DNA of 31,353 bases from an uncultured Eubacteriales bacterium (GCA_900546695.1 URDX01000021.1:1-31353); one strand, 5' to 3'; positions 22,707 through 31,223 are shown, counted from the first letter of the stretch. Translations and numbers: made by a program. Notes: generated by a model not told the origin, from the letters alone.

Positions 22707-22884
22707 ATGATCCCCCCTTCGGTAATGTAAGTGTTATGCGAAAGCGCCGTTACGGTTCTCCCACAGACTCAGCATACGAGCATCCGACCGATGTGTCGCG
22801 CAAGCTGCGGAATGAGTGATGGAAAATGCGCTCTGCGCCGCCGCATTCAACGGCAGATGCAAGCGCCTCTCCCGCACGAAAAAA

Positions 22885-24108
22885 TCAGTCCTCTTTGTGT
22901 TCGAGATAAGCGTCAATGACCGTCTGCGGCAGCACTCTGTGCAAAAACTCGCTCTCCGCTGCGGCAGCCCTTGCCTCGGCAAGCGTTGCGGGCAGACGCG
23001 GCATGTCGCTCTCCTCCTCGAGCATATTGCGGTCGCACTCGGGCGGAAGCGGGAGCGCGCGCATAATGCCGTCAAGGCAGGCATGTATGATGAGCGAGTA
23101 TGCAAGATACGGATTGCAGAGCGGGTCGGGGGAGCGGAGCTCTGCCCTGCGGTATTCGCCCTGCGCTGCGGGTATGCGGATAAGCTGCGAGCGATTCTCA
23201 TGCGACCATGAGATATATTTAGGCGACTTGAAGTGCCCGAGGCGTTCGTATGACTGTCCGCTGCTGCACAGAAACAGCGATATCTCGCGGATATGCGCGA
23301 GCAGCCCCGCGATAGCGCAGCCCATCACGTCACCGCTGTTGCCGCTGCCGACATTGCCGCCGTGAACACTGAAATTGATATGCATGCCGTTGCCGGGCTG
23401 ACCGGACAGCGGACGCGGGTCGAAATCCGCCGCAAGTCCGCTTCTTGCAGCGACCGTACCGACGACGGATTTAAAGGTAACGGCATCATCGCCCGCGCGG
23501 AGCGGACTCGAATAGCGAAAATCTATCTCGTTCTGCCCCGGTCCCTGCTCATGGTGCGAGCTCTCCGGCTTTATCCCCATCTGCTCGAGCGTCAGGCATA
23601 TCTCGCGGCGGACATTCTCGCCCTTATCCTCGGGAGCGATATCCATATAGCCCGCATTATCGTACGGTATGCGAGTCGGCTCGCCGTGCTCGTCGAGCTT
23701 GAACAGATAAAACTCCATCTCAGAGCCGAAAGCAAAGGTATAGCCCGCATCCGCCGCAGCGCGCTCTGCGGAAGCAAGAATCGCGCGGCAGTCGTTTTCA
23801 AACGGCGTGCCGTCAGGGCGGCAGACCGAGCAGAACATGCGCACGACCCTGCCGTGCTCGGGTCTCCACGGGAGCACCGAGAGCGTTACGGGGTCGGGAT
23901 GCAGAACAAGATCGGAGTGCACAACACCGCCGAAGCCCGCGACAGACGATGCGTCGATGGCTATGCCGTATTCAAATGCGCGTCCGAGCTCGTCCGGCAT
24001 TATCGAAATATTCTTCTGCCTGCCGTAAACATCGCAGAACGCCATACGGATGAATTTGACATCCTCCTCTCTGACATACTGCATTACCTCATTGGCGGAA
24101 TAATTCAT
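22885..24108 (-). CDS. glnA: Glutamine synthetase, divergent type I-like
   Basis: The 407-aa product is of the GS type I superfamily: VKFIRMAFCDVYGRQKNISI in the beta-grasp domain, then GSEMEFYLF, HHEQGPGQNEIDF, GNGMHINFS, ENRSQLIRIPAA and RRAELRSPDPLCNPYLA. These hold most metal, glutamate and ATP ligands. In the flap that closes the active site, where the family has an E-A-P triplet, this protein reads FKSPKY, so the catalytic Glu appears to be Lys; the adenylylation loop of enterobacterial GlnA is absent and the chain is shorter than usual (440-470). The start at 24108 (MNYSANEVMQYV) has GGAAG 9 nt upstream. It follows the GXGXG gene by 95 bp. Whether it makes glutamine is uncertain; a second GS (glnN) is nearby. 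Confidence 0.88.
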   Translation of the reverse strand: MNYSANEVMQYVREEDVKFIRMAFCDVYGRQKNISIMPDELGRAFEYGIAIDASSVAGFGGVVHSDLVLHPDPVTLSVLPWRPEHGRVVRMFCSVCRPDGTPFENDCRAILASAERAAADAGYTFAFGSEMEFYLFKLDEHGEPTRIPYDNAGYMDIAPEDKGENVRREICLTLEQMGIKPESSHHEQGPGQNEIDFRYSSPLRAGDDAVTFKSVVGTVAARSGLAADFDPRPLSGQPGNGMHINFSVHGGNVGSGNSGDVMGCAIAGLLAHIREISLFLCSSGQSYERLGHFKSPKYISWSHENRSQLIRIPAAQGEYRRAELRSPDPLCNPYLAYSLIIHACLDGIMRALPLPPECDRNMLEEESDMPRLPATLAEARAAAAESEFLHRVLPQTVIDAYLEHKED

Positions 24109-24203
24109 ATCTGTCTGCTTCCTTTCTGCTCTGCGGCGGGTCGATTGCGCCGCGCCGTACGACCGCACATGCGGCGGCAATATATAACGACGACCGCGCT
24201 CCG

Positions 24204-24932
24204 TCAGTTTGCAACATACATCTGTTTATACGGATTGCTTGAATTCGGGGTAATAACGGTAAAGCCGGGGGCAAGAAGCTCATCGAGCGGGCGCCCGAAC
24301 GACTCCGAGAAGAACCGCAGCAGCGGCATCAGCTCTTCCGTATCCTGCTCCGTGGCAGCGGCTGCGGAAACGCCGAGCGGGAGTCTGACACCCGAGATAT
24401 CGCCGCGCAGCAGCATCTTTCCGCCGTGCATTCCCGTACACGGGAAATTACCGACTATCGGACGCTCTCCGCGGTCGAGACCGAGCACGACTATCCTGCC
24501 GCCGGCCTGATACTCGCCGAGAAAGCTGCCGCACACGCCGCCGATAACAATGACGGGGCATTTATCCCGATACTCCTTCATATGAATGCCGACGCGGTAG
24601 CCCGCATCGCCGCGGACAAATATCGCGCCCCCGCGCATAGCGTAGCCCGCAGCGTCGCCTGTGCCGCCGTGAATAACGATGCGACCGTCGTTCATGGTAT
24701 CGCCCACCGCATCCTGCGCATTGCCGTACACGGTTATGTCCGCGCCCGCAAGGTATGCACCGAGCGCGTTGCCGGGTGTTCCGTATATCTCGATATCGCC
24801 CTCACGCATTCCCGATGCGATAAAGCGCTGACCGAGACAATCGGTTATTCTTGCGCTGCCGCAGCGTCTGAGCTGTTCGTTCAGCACGCGGAAATCAAGC
24901 TCCTTTGCATCTATTTCTATTTTATCTATCAT
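24204..24932 (-). CDS. Glutamate synthase GXGXG-domain subunit (GltB3/GlxC type)
   Basis: Corresponds to the C-terminal beta-helix domain of the glutamate synthase large subunit, made as a separate 242-aa chain as in archaeal-type enzymes. Repeated G-x-x-x-G-x-x-x-x-G turns are obvious: GTPGNALGAYLAGADI, GNAQDAVGDTMNDGRI, GGTGDAAGYAMRGGAI, GDAGYRVGIHM, GGVCGSFLGEYQAGGRI. I use ATG 24932 (MIDKIEIDAKELDF); a GTG at 24944 is possible and neither has a strong ribosome binding site. A 66-bp gap with an AAAAAAGCTTTTTT palindrome separates it from the FMN subunit. The domain holds the synthase sites together and gives structural support to the ammonia channel in classical enzymes. Confidence 0.9.
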   Translation of the reverse strand: MIDKIEIDAKELDFRVLNEQLRRCGSARITDCLGQRFIASGMREGDIEIYGTPGNALGAYLAGADITVYGNAQDAVGDTMNDGRIVIHGGTGDAAGYAMRGGAIFVRGDAGYRVGIHMKEYRDKCPVIVIGGVCGSFLGEYQAGGRIVVLGLDRGERPIVGNFPCTGMHGGKMLLRGDISGVRLPLGVSAAAATEQDTEELMPLLRFFSESFGRPLDELLAPGFTVITPNSSNPYKQMYVAN

Positions 24933-24998
24933 ATTATACCACACCGCTCTGTAAATTTCTACTTATTTTTTTGTAAAAAAGCTTTTTTGCATCGGGCA

Positions 24999-26504
24999 TC
25001 ACTCGCCCGCGTGACTTATGCCGAGAATGGACAGCTCCTTCTCGCTCAGACCTACTCCGCGGAGCATAAGACGGTTTCCGCGCAGCGCCTCGATTGAGTT
25101 TATACCCATGCCGCCCATCAGCTCCTTTATCTCATGCTTCCATGCGCTCATGAGATTGACAAGCCGCTCCGAGCCCTCCTGCGGGTCGAGACGGCGTACA
25201 AGCTCAGGGCGCTGAGTAGCTATGCCCCAGTTGCAGAGTCCGCTCTGGCAGTTGCGGCAGAGATGACAGCCGAGTGCAAGCAGCGCAGCCGTAGCGACGT
25301 AGCATGCATCCGCACCGAGCGCGACCGCCTTTACAACGTCGGCAGCCGAGCGTATCGAGCCGCCCGCGACAAGCGAGACGTTTCCTCTTATGCCCTCGTC
25401 GCGCAGACGCGAATCGACCGCAGCGAGCGCAAGCTCTATCGGTATACCGACATTATCGCGTATCCGCGTGGGCGCAGCGCCCGTACCGCCGCGAAAGCCG
25501 TCTATCGCAATGATATCCGCACCGCTGCGCGCGATGCCGCTCGCTATCGCCGCGATATTGTGCACCGCAGCTACCTTGACGATAACAGGCTTCTTATATT
25601 CGGTAGCCTCCTTAAGCGAATATACGAGCTGACGCAGATCCTCTATCGAGTAGATATCGTGATGCGGCGCGGGCGATATCGCATCCGAGCCCTCGGGTAT
25701 CATTCTCGTTTTCGAGACGTCGCCGACTATCTTTGAGCCGGGGAGATGTCCGCCGATACCGGGCTTGGCGCCCTGACCCATCTTAATTTCTATCGCCGCA
25801 CCCGCGCTGAGATAGCCCTCATGAACGCCGAAGCGTCCCGACGCGACCTGAACGACGGTATTAGGACCGTATTCGTAAAAATCCTCATGCAGTCCTCCCT
25901 CGCCCGTATTGTAGCAGATACCGAGCTCACGCGCGGCGCGCGCAAGACTCTCGTGTGCGTTGTAGCTTATCGAGCCGTAGCTCATTGCGGAAAACATGAC
26001 GGGCATCTCGAGCTCGAGCTGCGGTGCGAGCGACGGTATGATGTGTCCCTCCGCATCGCGCTCGATATGATCGGGCTTTTTGCCGAGAAAGACGCGCGTC
26101 TCCATCGGCTCACGCAGCGGGTCTATCGGCGGGTTTGTTACCTGAGAGGCGTTTATGAGTATCCTATCCCAGTAGACGGGGAGCTGCTTCGGGCTTCCCA
26201 TCGACGAAAGCAGCACGCCGCCGCTGCTCGCCTGCTTGTACACCTCGCGAACGACCTGATCACTCCAGCCCGCGTTCTCGCGGATGGTATCGGGATTTTT
26301 GACCACCTTAAGCGCATGTGCGGGGCAGAAGCTGACGCAGCGCTTGCAGTTGACGCAGCGGCTCTCGTCGCAGACCATCACGCCGCGCTTTTCATCGTAG
26401 CGGTGAACGCCGCCCGAACACTGCTTTTCGCATATGCGGCAGACGGTGCAGCGGCTCGGGTCGCGGATTATCTCAAATTCGGGTGCTATATATATCGGAT
26501 TCAT
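24999..26504 (-). CDS. FMN- and Fe-S-binding glutamate synthase subunit (GltB2 type)
   Basis: Synthase part of a split glutamate synthase: 2-oxoglutarate plus ammonia and two electrons give glutamate. The 501-aa product starts with a ferredoxin domain with two 4Fe-4S motifs (CTVCRICEKQC and CVNCKRCVSFCP, about 19-60), then the FMN barrel with AMSYGSIS, NTGEGGLHED, GAKPGIGGHLPG, ISPAPHHDIYSIEDL and the cluster motif CHLCRNCQSGLCNWGIATQ. The fused ferredoxin and the absence of a GltD-like NADPH subunit suggest electrons come from ferredoxin or another carrier, as in archaeal-type enzymes. Its ATG overlaps the stop of the preceding gene (TAATG), and AAGGAGGGG lies 8 nt upstream. Confidence 0.94.
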   Translation of the reverse strand: MNPIYIAPEFEIIRDPSRCTVCRICEKQCSGGVHRYDEKRGVMVCDESRCVNCKRCVSFCPAHALKVVKNPDTIRENAGWSDQVVREVYKQASSGGVLLSSMGSPKQLPVYWDRILINASQVTNPPIDPLREPMETRVFLGKKPDHIERDAEGHIIPSLAPQLELEMPVMFSAMSYGSISYNAHESLARAARELGICYNTGEGGLHEDFYEYGPNTVVQVASGRFGVHEGYLSAGAAIEIKMGQGAKPGIGGHLPGSKIVGDVSKTRMIPEGSDAISPAPHHDIYSIEDLRQLVYSLKEATEYKKPVIVKVAAVHNIAAIASGIARSGADIIAIDGFRGGTGAAPTRIRDNVGIPIELALAAVDSRLRDEGIRGNVSLVAGGSIRSAADVVKAVALGADACYVATAALLALGCHLCRNCQSGLCNWGIATQRPELVRRLDPQEGSERLVNLMSAWKHEIKELMGGMGINSIEALRGNRLMLRGVGLSEKELSILGISHAGE

Positions 26505-27595
26505 TAAAACGTCCCCTCCTTCAGCTTGATGATAACAGCCTCGCCGCCTGCGGGCATGCGAATGTTCTCCGCATCCGGCTCCATACGTCTGATGGCAGCC
26601 TCCTCGCTCGCGATGTATGTGAGATCGTCCTTATCGGCGACCACCATCGAGCGAAGCTTGAGACGGTCGCCCAGCGCCATAAGCCCGCCGGTAAAGCCGA
26701 GAACTATGGAGAACGGTCCCGTGATAAGCAGGCTCGGGTATATCTTTCTCAGATATTCGAGCTCTCTGCGGCGCTGCTCGGGCAGCCGCTCGATGGTGCT
26801 CCAGAACGGTGCGGCGATGACCGACGCAAGCTCAGCCTCGCTCAGACCCTGTCTGCGCAGCAGATAGTCGGCGATGTATGTGATGACCTCGGTATCGGTC
26901 TGCAGCGTGCATTTGTAGCCAAACATCTCTATATATCTGCGGTTGGCATCGTACGAGGAAATCTCGCCGTTATGCACCACGGAATAGTCGAGCAGCGCGA
27001 ACGGATGCGCCCCGCCCCACCAGCCGGGGGTATTCGTCGGATATCTGCCGTGCGCCGTCCAGGAATAACCCTCGTACTCGTCGAGACGGTAGAAATACCA
27101 GACATCCTCGGGGAATCCGACCGCCTTGAACGCGCCCATGTTCTTTCCGCTTGAAAAGACATATGCGCCTTCAAGCGCGACATTGATATGCATCACAGTG
27201 CGCGCAACATACTCCTTTTCGTCGAGCTGCAGACGCGAGAGCACGCTCGCAAGCGGAGCGACGAAATAGCGCCATATGAGCGGAACATCGGTTATCGCAG
27301 GCGTTTTCCTTATAGGAATATTCTCCGCCTTGACAATCTCAAAGCGGTCGCGCAGCAGCTGCTCGCACTCCTTACGCACCTGCTCCGAATCAAAGAAGAT
27401 ATGCAGCGCATAAAAATCCTTGTACTCGGGATAGATGCCGTAGCCCGCAAAGCCTCCGCCGAGACCGTTTGAACGGTCGTGCATCGGTATCATGCCCTCG
27501 ATAATCTTCTCCCCGGTCATGCGTCTGCCCTCGCGGGATATGACCGCAGCGATGGCACAGCCCGACGGAATTCTCACCTGTCCTTCAAGCTTCAT
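26504..27595 (-). CDS. Glutamate synthase glutaminase subunit (GltB1/GlxB type)
   Basis: The 363-aa product is a class II glutamine amidotransferase chain that would feed ammonia to the FMN subunit. After a 12-residue leader, which may be removed, Cys13 in SGCAIAAVIS is the likely N-terminal nucleophile. Later motifs fit the family: GGGFAGYGIYPEY, AHGRYPTNTPGWWGGAHPF, DYSVVHNGEISSYDANRRY and QTDTEVITYIADYL. I start at ATG 27595 with GGGG about 8 nt upstream; the longer frame to 27646 lies within the terminator of the leader. It is the first gene of a five-gene operon (glutaminase, FMN subunit, GXGXG subunit, glutamine synthetase, ANTAR) controlled by a promoter plus attenuator. Confidence 0.92.
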   Translation of the reverse strand: MKLEGQVRIPSGCAIAAVISREGRRMTGEKIIEGMIPMHDRSNGLGGGFAGYGIYPEYKDFYALHIFFDSEQVRKECEQLLRDRFEIVKAENIPIRKTPAITDVPLIWRYFVAPLASVLSRLQLDEKEYVARTVMHINVALEGAYVFSSGKNMGAFKAVGFPEDVWYFYRLDEYEGYSWTAHGRYPTNTPGWWGGAHPFALLDYSVVHNGEISSYDANRRYIEMFGYKCTLQTDTEVITYIADYLLRRQGLSEAELASVIAAPFWSTIERLPEQRRRELEYLRKIYPSLLITGPFSIVLGFTGGLMALGDRLKLRSMVVADKDDLTYIASEEAAIRRMEPDAENIRMPAGGEAVIIKLKEGTF

Positions 27596-27608
27596 ACAAC
27601 TACCCCCT

Positions 27609-27668
27609 GAAAAAAGATAAAAGCGCTCACCCTCCCGCGGGGACACTGTCCCTACGGGTGGTGAACGC
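27609..27668 (-). terminator. Leader terminator (attenuator) of the glutamate synthase operon
   Basis: On the minus strand GCGTTCACC (27668-27660) pairs with GGTGAGCGC (27631-27623; one G-U), CCCG pairs with CGGG, and an inner GGGAC/GTCCC hairpin closes the top. It is followed by TTTTATCTTTTTT. This strong intrinsic terminator lies between the promoter and the first gene, so transcription must pass it to express the operon. Confidence 0.8.
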
Positions 27669-27678
27669 CATTGCTCAC
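27661..27678 (-). promoter_or_regulatory. ANTAR-type hexaloop hairpin (antiterminator candidate)
   Basis: Minus-strand arms GTGAGC and GTTCAC form 6 bp (one G-U) with the hexaloop AAUGGC, which has A at position 1 and G at position 4 as in known ANTAR target hairpins. Its 3' arm is the same sequence as the 5' arm of the leader terminator, so the two structures exclude each other. A second candidate loop, ACAGUG (27649-27644), has A1 and G4 but a weak G-U closing pair. The predicted start near 27680 leaves just this hairpin ahead of the terminator. Confidence 0.55.
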
Positions 27679-27686
27679 TTGGCTAA

Positions 27687-27715
27687 ATTATAGCACGGCA
27701 TGCTCGGCTTGTCAA
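27687..27715 (-). promoter_or_regulatory. Sigma-A promoter of the glutamate synthase operon
   Basis: Minus-strand TTGACA (27715-27710), 17 bp, TATAAT (27692-27687): a perfect consensus. The region 27716-27860 between this and the ilvE promoter is AT-rich for this genome and shows no gene. Confidence 0.9.
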
Positions 27716-27860
27716 TATCTTTTACTCAAAAAACAGCGAATTTGTGATTCGTGACCGCTTTCAAAATTCATTTTCGCCCCTTATATATAAATAAAAATGA
27801 AGATTTTGGCAGATGGGTGAAGTGTCGCAAAAATAAAATTGCATTTTTTTAAAAAAAGGG

Positions 27861-27889
27861 TTGACAAAACGCGAGCATGAGATTATAAT
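27861..27889 (+). promoter_or_regulatory. Sigma-A promoter of ilvE
   Basis: TTGACA (27861-27866), 17 bp, TATAAT (27884-27889): a perfect consensus, preceded by a T-run/A-run tract that could serve as UP element. Start expected near 27896. Confidence 0.9.
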
Positions 27890-27898
27890 AGGCACAAC

Positions 27899-27941
27899 AA
27901 GGCAATGATGTCTTTTCCATGAGAGAAGGTATCGTTGCCTT
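27899..27941 (+). promoter_or_regulatory. Leader hairpin of ilvE (possible attenuator)
   Basis: AAGGCAATGAT (27899-27909) pairs with ATCGTTGCCTT (27931-27941; one G-U), and an inner CTTTTC/GAGAAG helix extends it to a long hairpin beginning right at the 5' end of the transcript. A T-rich tail (TTCTTACTTT) follows, so it may act as a weak terminator. It is too small for a T-box. Confidence 0.55.
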
Positions 27942-27997
27942 CTTACTTTACAAGCTAAAAAAGCAAAAACAAATCTCAAGAAAGAGGCGAGTAAAAA

Positions 27998-29002
27998 ATG
28001 ACAGAAGATATCAAAGGCTTTGCTTACAGAAAGACACCCTACCGTTTTGTAGCGAGATACAAGGACGGAAAGTGGCACCGCGGCAGACTGACCCATTCCT
28101 CGAGCATTCTTTTAAATGAGTGTGCATGCGTACTGCACTATTCGCAGACCTGCTTTGAGGGACTTAAGGCGTACCGCCTGGACGACGGCAGCATCGTATG
28201 CTTCCGCCCCGATCAGAACGAGAAGCGTCTCGAGCAGTCCTGCAAGAGACTCGTTATTCCGCCGCTGCCCGCAGGAATGTTCACCAATGCGATAAGAAAG
28301 GTAGTCAAGGCAAATGCGGACTACGTCCCGAGCTTTGAGAGCGGCGGTTCGCTTTACATCCGCCCGCTTATCTTCGGAACCGACCCGGTTCTCGGAGTAA
28401 AGCCCGCAACGGAGTTTGAATTCCGAATCTTCGTCAGCCCCGTAGGCAACTACTTTGCAGGCGGTGTAAGACCGCTTAACATCCGCATAAGCGATTACGA
28501 CCGTGCAGCACCCGTAGGTACGGGTCATGTCAAGGCGGGACTTAACTACGCGATGAGCCTTTACCCCATCGTTGAGGCACATGAGCAGGGCTACGATGAG
28601 AACCTTTATCTCGACCCGCGCACAAGAACCTACATTGAGGAGACGGGCGGCGCTAACATTATATTCATATCGAAGGACGGTGCACTCGTAACGCCCCGCT
28701 CCGACTCGATACTCCCGTCCATCACCCGCCGTTCCATCGTTGAGATATGCCGCGACAGACTCGGCATGCAGGTCGAGGAGCGCAAGATAAAACTCGAGGA
28801 GCTTGCAGACATGACTGAATGCGCACTCTGCGGAACCGCAGCAGTCGTATCTCCCGTAGGGTCGATAACCGCATCCGACCGCACCTACACCTTCAACAGC
28901 GTAGGCGAGGGCTCGGTAATAAACAGGATATCCGAGGTAATGAGCGATGTCCGCAGCGGAAAGATGGACAGTCCCGACGGCTGGCTGATGAAGATGATAT
29001 GA
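27998..29002 (+). CDS. ilvE: Branched-chain amino acid aminotransferase
   Basis: PLP fold-type IV transaminase that makes or breaks Ile, Leu and Val with glutamate/2-oxoglutarate. The 334-aa product is of the longer (type II) class: FEGLKAYR, RPDQNEKRLEQSC, SLYIRPLIFGTDP, GTGHVKAGLNYAMSL with PLP Lys179, EETGGANIIFI, LPSITRRSI and ECALCGTAAVVSPVGSI. AGAGG lies 10 nt upstream of the ATG. It is divergent from the glutamate synthase operon and 93 bp upstream of glnN; its consumption of glutamate fits the nitrogen context. Confidence 0.96.
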   Translation: MTEDIKGFAYRKTPYRFVARYKDGKWHRGRLTHSSSILLNECACVLHYSQTCFEGLKAYRLDDGSIVCFRPDQNEKRLEQSCKRLVIPPLPAGMFTNAIRKVVKANADYVPSFESGGSLYIRPLIFGTDPVLGVKPATEFEFRIFVSPVGNYFAGGVRPLNIRISDYDRAAPVGTGHVKAGLNYAMSLYPIVEAHEQGYDENLYLDPRTRTYIEETGGANIIFISKDGALVTPRSDSILPSITRRSIVEICRDRLGMQVEERKIKLEELADMTECALCGTAAVVSPVGSITASDRTYTFNSVGEGSVINRISEVMSDVRSGKMDSPDGWLMKMI

Positions 29003-29095
29003 TGCTCCGAGCGCTGCGGCGCTGCGGTGTATCTTCATAATTAATACAGGTCGCTGCGGCAACGCAGAGCGATCCGCACCAAGGAGGAAGGAACA

Positions 29096-31192
29096 ATGGA
29101 AAAGGTAAACGAATATTTCGGCTCGATGGTTTTCGATGACAGAGTGATGAAGGCGATGCTGCCTTCAAAGGTCTATAATTCGCTGAAAAAGACGATTGAC
29201 GAGGGCGCTAAGCTCGAGACCGAAGTTGCCAACGCAGTAGCGGAGGCAATGAAGGATTGGGCTATCGAAAAGGGCGCGACCCACTTCACCCATTGGTTCC
29301 AGCCTCTGACGGGCATTACCGCCGAGAAGCACGACAGCTTTATCGCCCCCTCGCCCGACGGCGGTGTTATCATGGAATTCTCGGGCAAGGAGCTTATCAA
29401 GGGCGAGCCCGATGCATCGTCCTTCCCGTCAGGCGGTCTGCGTGCGACATTCGAGGCACGCGGCTACACTGCATGGGACCCCACCTCTTATGCATTCGTA
29501 AAGGATAAGACGCTCTGCATCCCGACGGCATTCTGCTCCTACAGCGGCGAGGCGCTTGATAAAAAAACCCCTCTGCTCCGCTCCATGCAGGCGCTGAACA
29601 AGCAGGCTATGCGTATCCTCCGTCTCTTCGGAAACACCGAGGCGACCTGCGTACGTACGTCGGTCGGACCCGAGCAGGAGTACTTCCTTGTAGATAAGGA
29701 AATGTACGAGAAGCGCCCCGACCTCGAGTTCTGCGGCAGAACGCTTTTCGGTGCAAAGCCGCCTAAGGGTCAGGAGCTCGACGACCATTATTTCGGCGCT
29801 ATCAAGCCGAGAGTTGCCGAGTACATGGCTGATCTAAATCAGGAGCTCTGGAAGCTCGGCATCCTTGCAAAGACCGAGCACAACGAGGTCGCACCCGCAC
29901 AGCATGAGCTCGCGCCTATCTACTCCACCACCAACATCGCGACCGACCACAACCAGCTGACAATGGAGATAATGCAGAAGGTCGCATTGCGTCACGGGCT
30001 CGTATGCCTGCTGCATGAGAAGCCCTTTGCGGGCGTAAACGGCAGCGGTAAGCATAACAACTGGTCGATGGCTACAAACACCGGTGTCAACCTGCTTACC
30101 CCCGGCGATACCCCGCACGACAACGCGCAGTTCCTCGTGTTTCTCTGCGCCGTAATTCAGGCGGTCGACGACTATCAGGGCCTGCTCCGTCTTGCGGTCG
30201 CTACCGCGGGCAACGACCACCGTCTCGGCGCTAACGAGGCGCCGCCCGCAGTCGTTTCGATGTTCCTCGGCGACGAGCTGACCGCCGTTCTCGAGGCACT
30301 TGAAGAGGACAAGCCCTATGAGGGTGCCGAAAAGACGGTGCTCAAGCTCGGAGTTAAGGTACTGCCTAAATTCCCGCGCGACACCACCGACCGTAACCGC
30401 ACCTCTCCTTTCGCATTCACGGGCAACAAATTCGAGTTCCGTATGCTCGGTTCCTCGAACAGCATCGCCTGCACGAACATCATGCTCAACACCGCAGTTG
30501 CTGAATCGCTCCGTCAGTATGCCGATGTGCTTGAGGGCGCAGAGGATTTCAACTCCGCGCTGCATGACCTTATCCGCCGCGTGATTCACGAGCACAAGCG
30601 CATCATTTTCAACGGAAACGGCTACGATGAGAGCTGGATCAAAGAAGCAACAGAGGTTCGCGGACTGCTCAACCTCCGCACCACCCCCGATGTTCTCCCC
30701 GTCATTCTCGAGAAGAAGAACACCGACCTGCTCGTATCGCACAAGGTAATGAGCGAATCCGAAATCCGCTCGCGCTACGAGATAACCCTCGAGAACTACT
30801 GCAAGACGGTAACCATCGAGGCTATGACCATGATAGATATGACCAGAAAGCTCATCCTGCCCGCAGTCGAGGCTTACTCTGCATCGGTCGCGGAGTCGCT
30901 CGGCGCAAAGCTCAGCGTTGTACCCGAGCTCTCGGGCAAGTATGAGAAGGAAAAGCTGAAAACGCTCTCCTCGCTTGAGGACTCCATCGACGCATCGGTA
31001 TCCGCACTCGAATCTTCGCTTATCCGTCTCCGCGCGATAGGCGACATCACCGACTCCGCATTCGTTATCCGCGATGTTATCCTGCAGAAGATGGCAGAGC
31101 TGAGAGTCGCATGCGATGAGGCGGAGACTCTGACGGCAAAGAAGTATTGGCCCTTCCCCACATACGGCGATCTGCTCTTCGGAGTAAGATAA
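29096..31192 (+). CDS. glnN: Glutamine synthetase type III
   Basis: Makes glutamine from glutamate, ammonia and ATP. The 698-aa length and sequence are those of GSIII (GlnN), a large dodecameric form known from Bacteroides, Clostridia and cyanobacteria. Typical blocks are seen: YFGSMVFDD at the N terminus, THFTHWFQPLTG with EKHDSFI, GPEQEYFLVD, KTEHNEVAPAQHELAPIY, GVNGSGKHNNWSMAT, RLGANEAPPAVVSMFLG and NRTSPFAFTGNKFEFRMLGSS. A GGAGGAAGG ribosome binding site sits upstream of ATG 29096. The short gap after ilvE has a GCAA-loop hairpin (29051-29072) but no clear promoter or terminator, so it may be cotranscribed with ilvE. This is probably the main GS, given the altered type I enzyme 5 kb away. 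Confidence 0.97.
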   Translation: MEKVNEYFGSMVFDDRVMKAMLPSKVYNSLKKTIDEGAKLETEVANAVAEAMKDWAIEKGATHFTHWFQPLTGITAEKHDSFIAPSPDGGVIMEFSGKELIKGEPDASSFPSGGLRATFEARGYTAWDPTSYAFVKDKTLCIPTAFCSYSGEALDKKTPLLRSMQALNKQAMRILRLFGNTEATCVRTSVGPEQEYFLVDKEMYEKRPDLEFCGRTLFGAKPPKGQELDDHYFGAIKPRVAEYMADLNQELWKLGILAKTEHNEVAPAQHELAPIYSTTNIATDHNQLTMEIMQKVALRHGLVCLLHEKPFAGVNGSGKHNNWSMATNTGVNLLTPGDTPHDNAQFLVFLCAVIQAVDDYQGLLRLAVATAGNDHRLGANEAPPAVVSMFLGDELTAVLEALEEDKPYEGAEKTVLKLGVKVLPKFPRDTTDRNRTSPFAFTGNKFEFRMLGSSNSIACTNIMLNTAVAESLRQYADVLEGAEDFNSALHDLIRRVIHEHKRIIFNGNGYDESWIKEATEVRGLLNLRTTPDVLPVILEKKNTDLLVSHKVMSESEIRSRYEITLENYCKTVTIEAMTMIDMTRKLILPAVEAYSASVAESLGAKLSVVPELSGKYEKEKLKTLSSLEDSIDASVSALESSLIRLRAIGDITDSAFVIRDVILQKMAELRVACDEAETLTAKKYWPFPTYGDLLFGVR

Positions 31193-31223
31193 GCCGACGG
31201 AAGCGGTACGGCGGGGGCTGTAA

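Noticed and set aside
27899..27990. T-box leader for ilvE
   Set aside because: The leader is only about 100 nt and lacks the T-box sequence and specifier stem.
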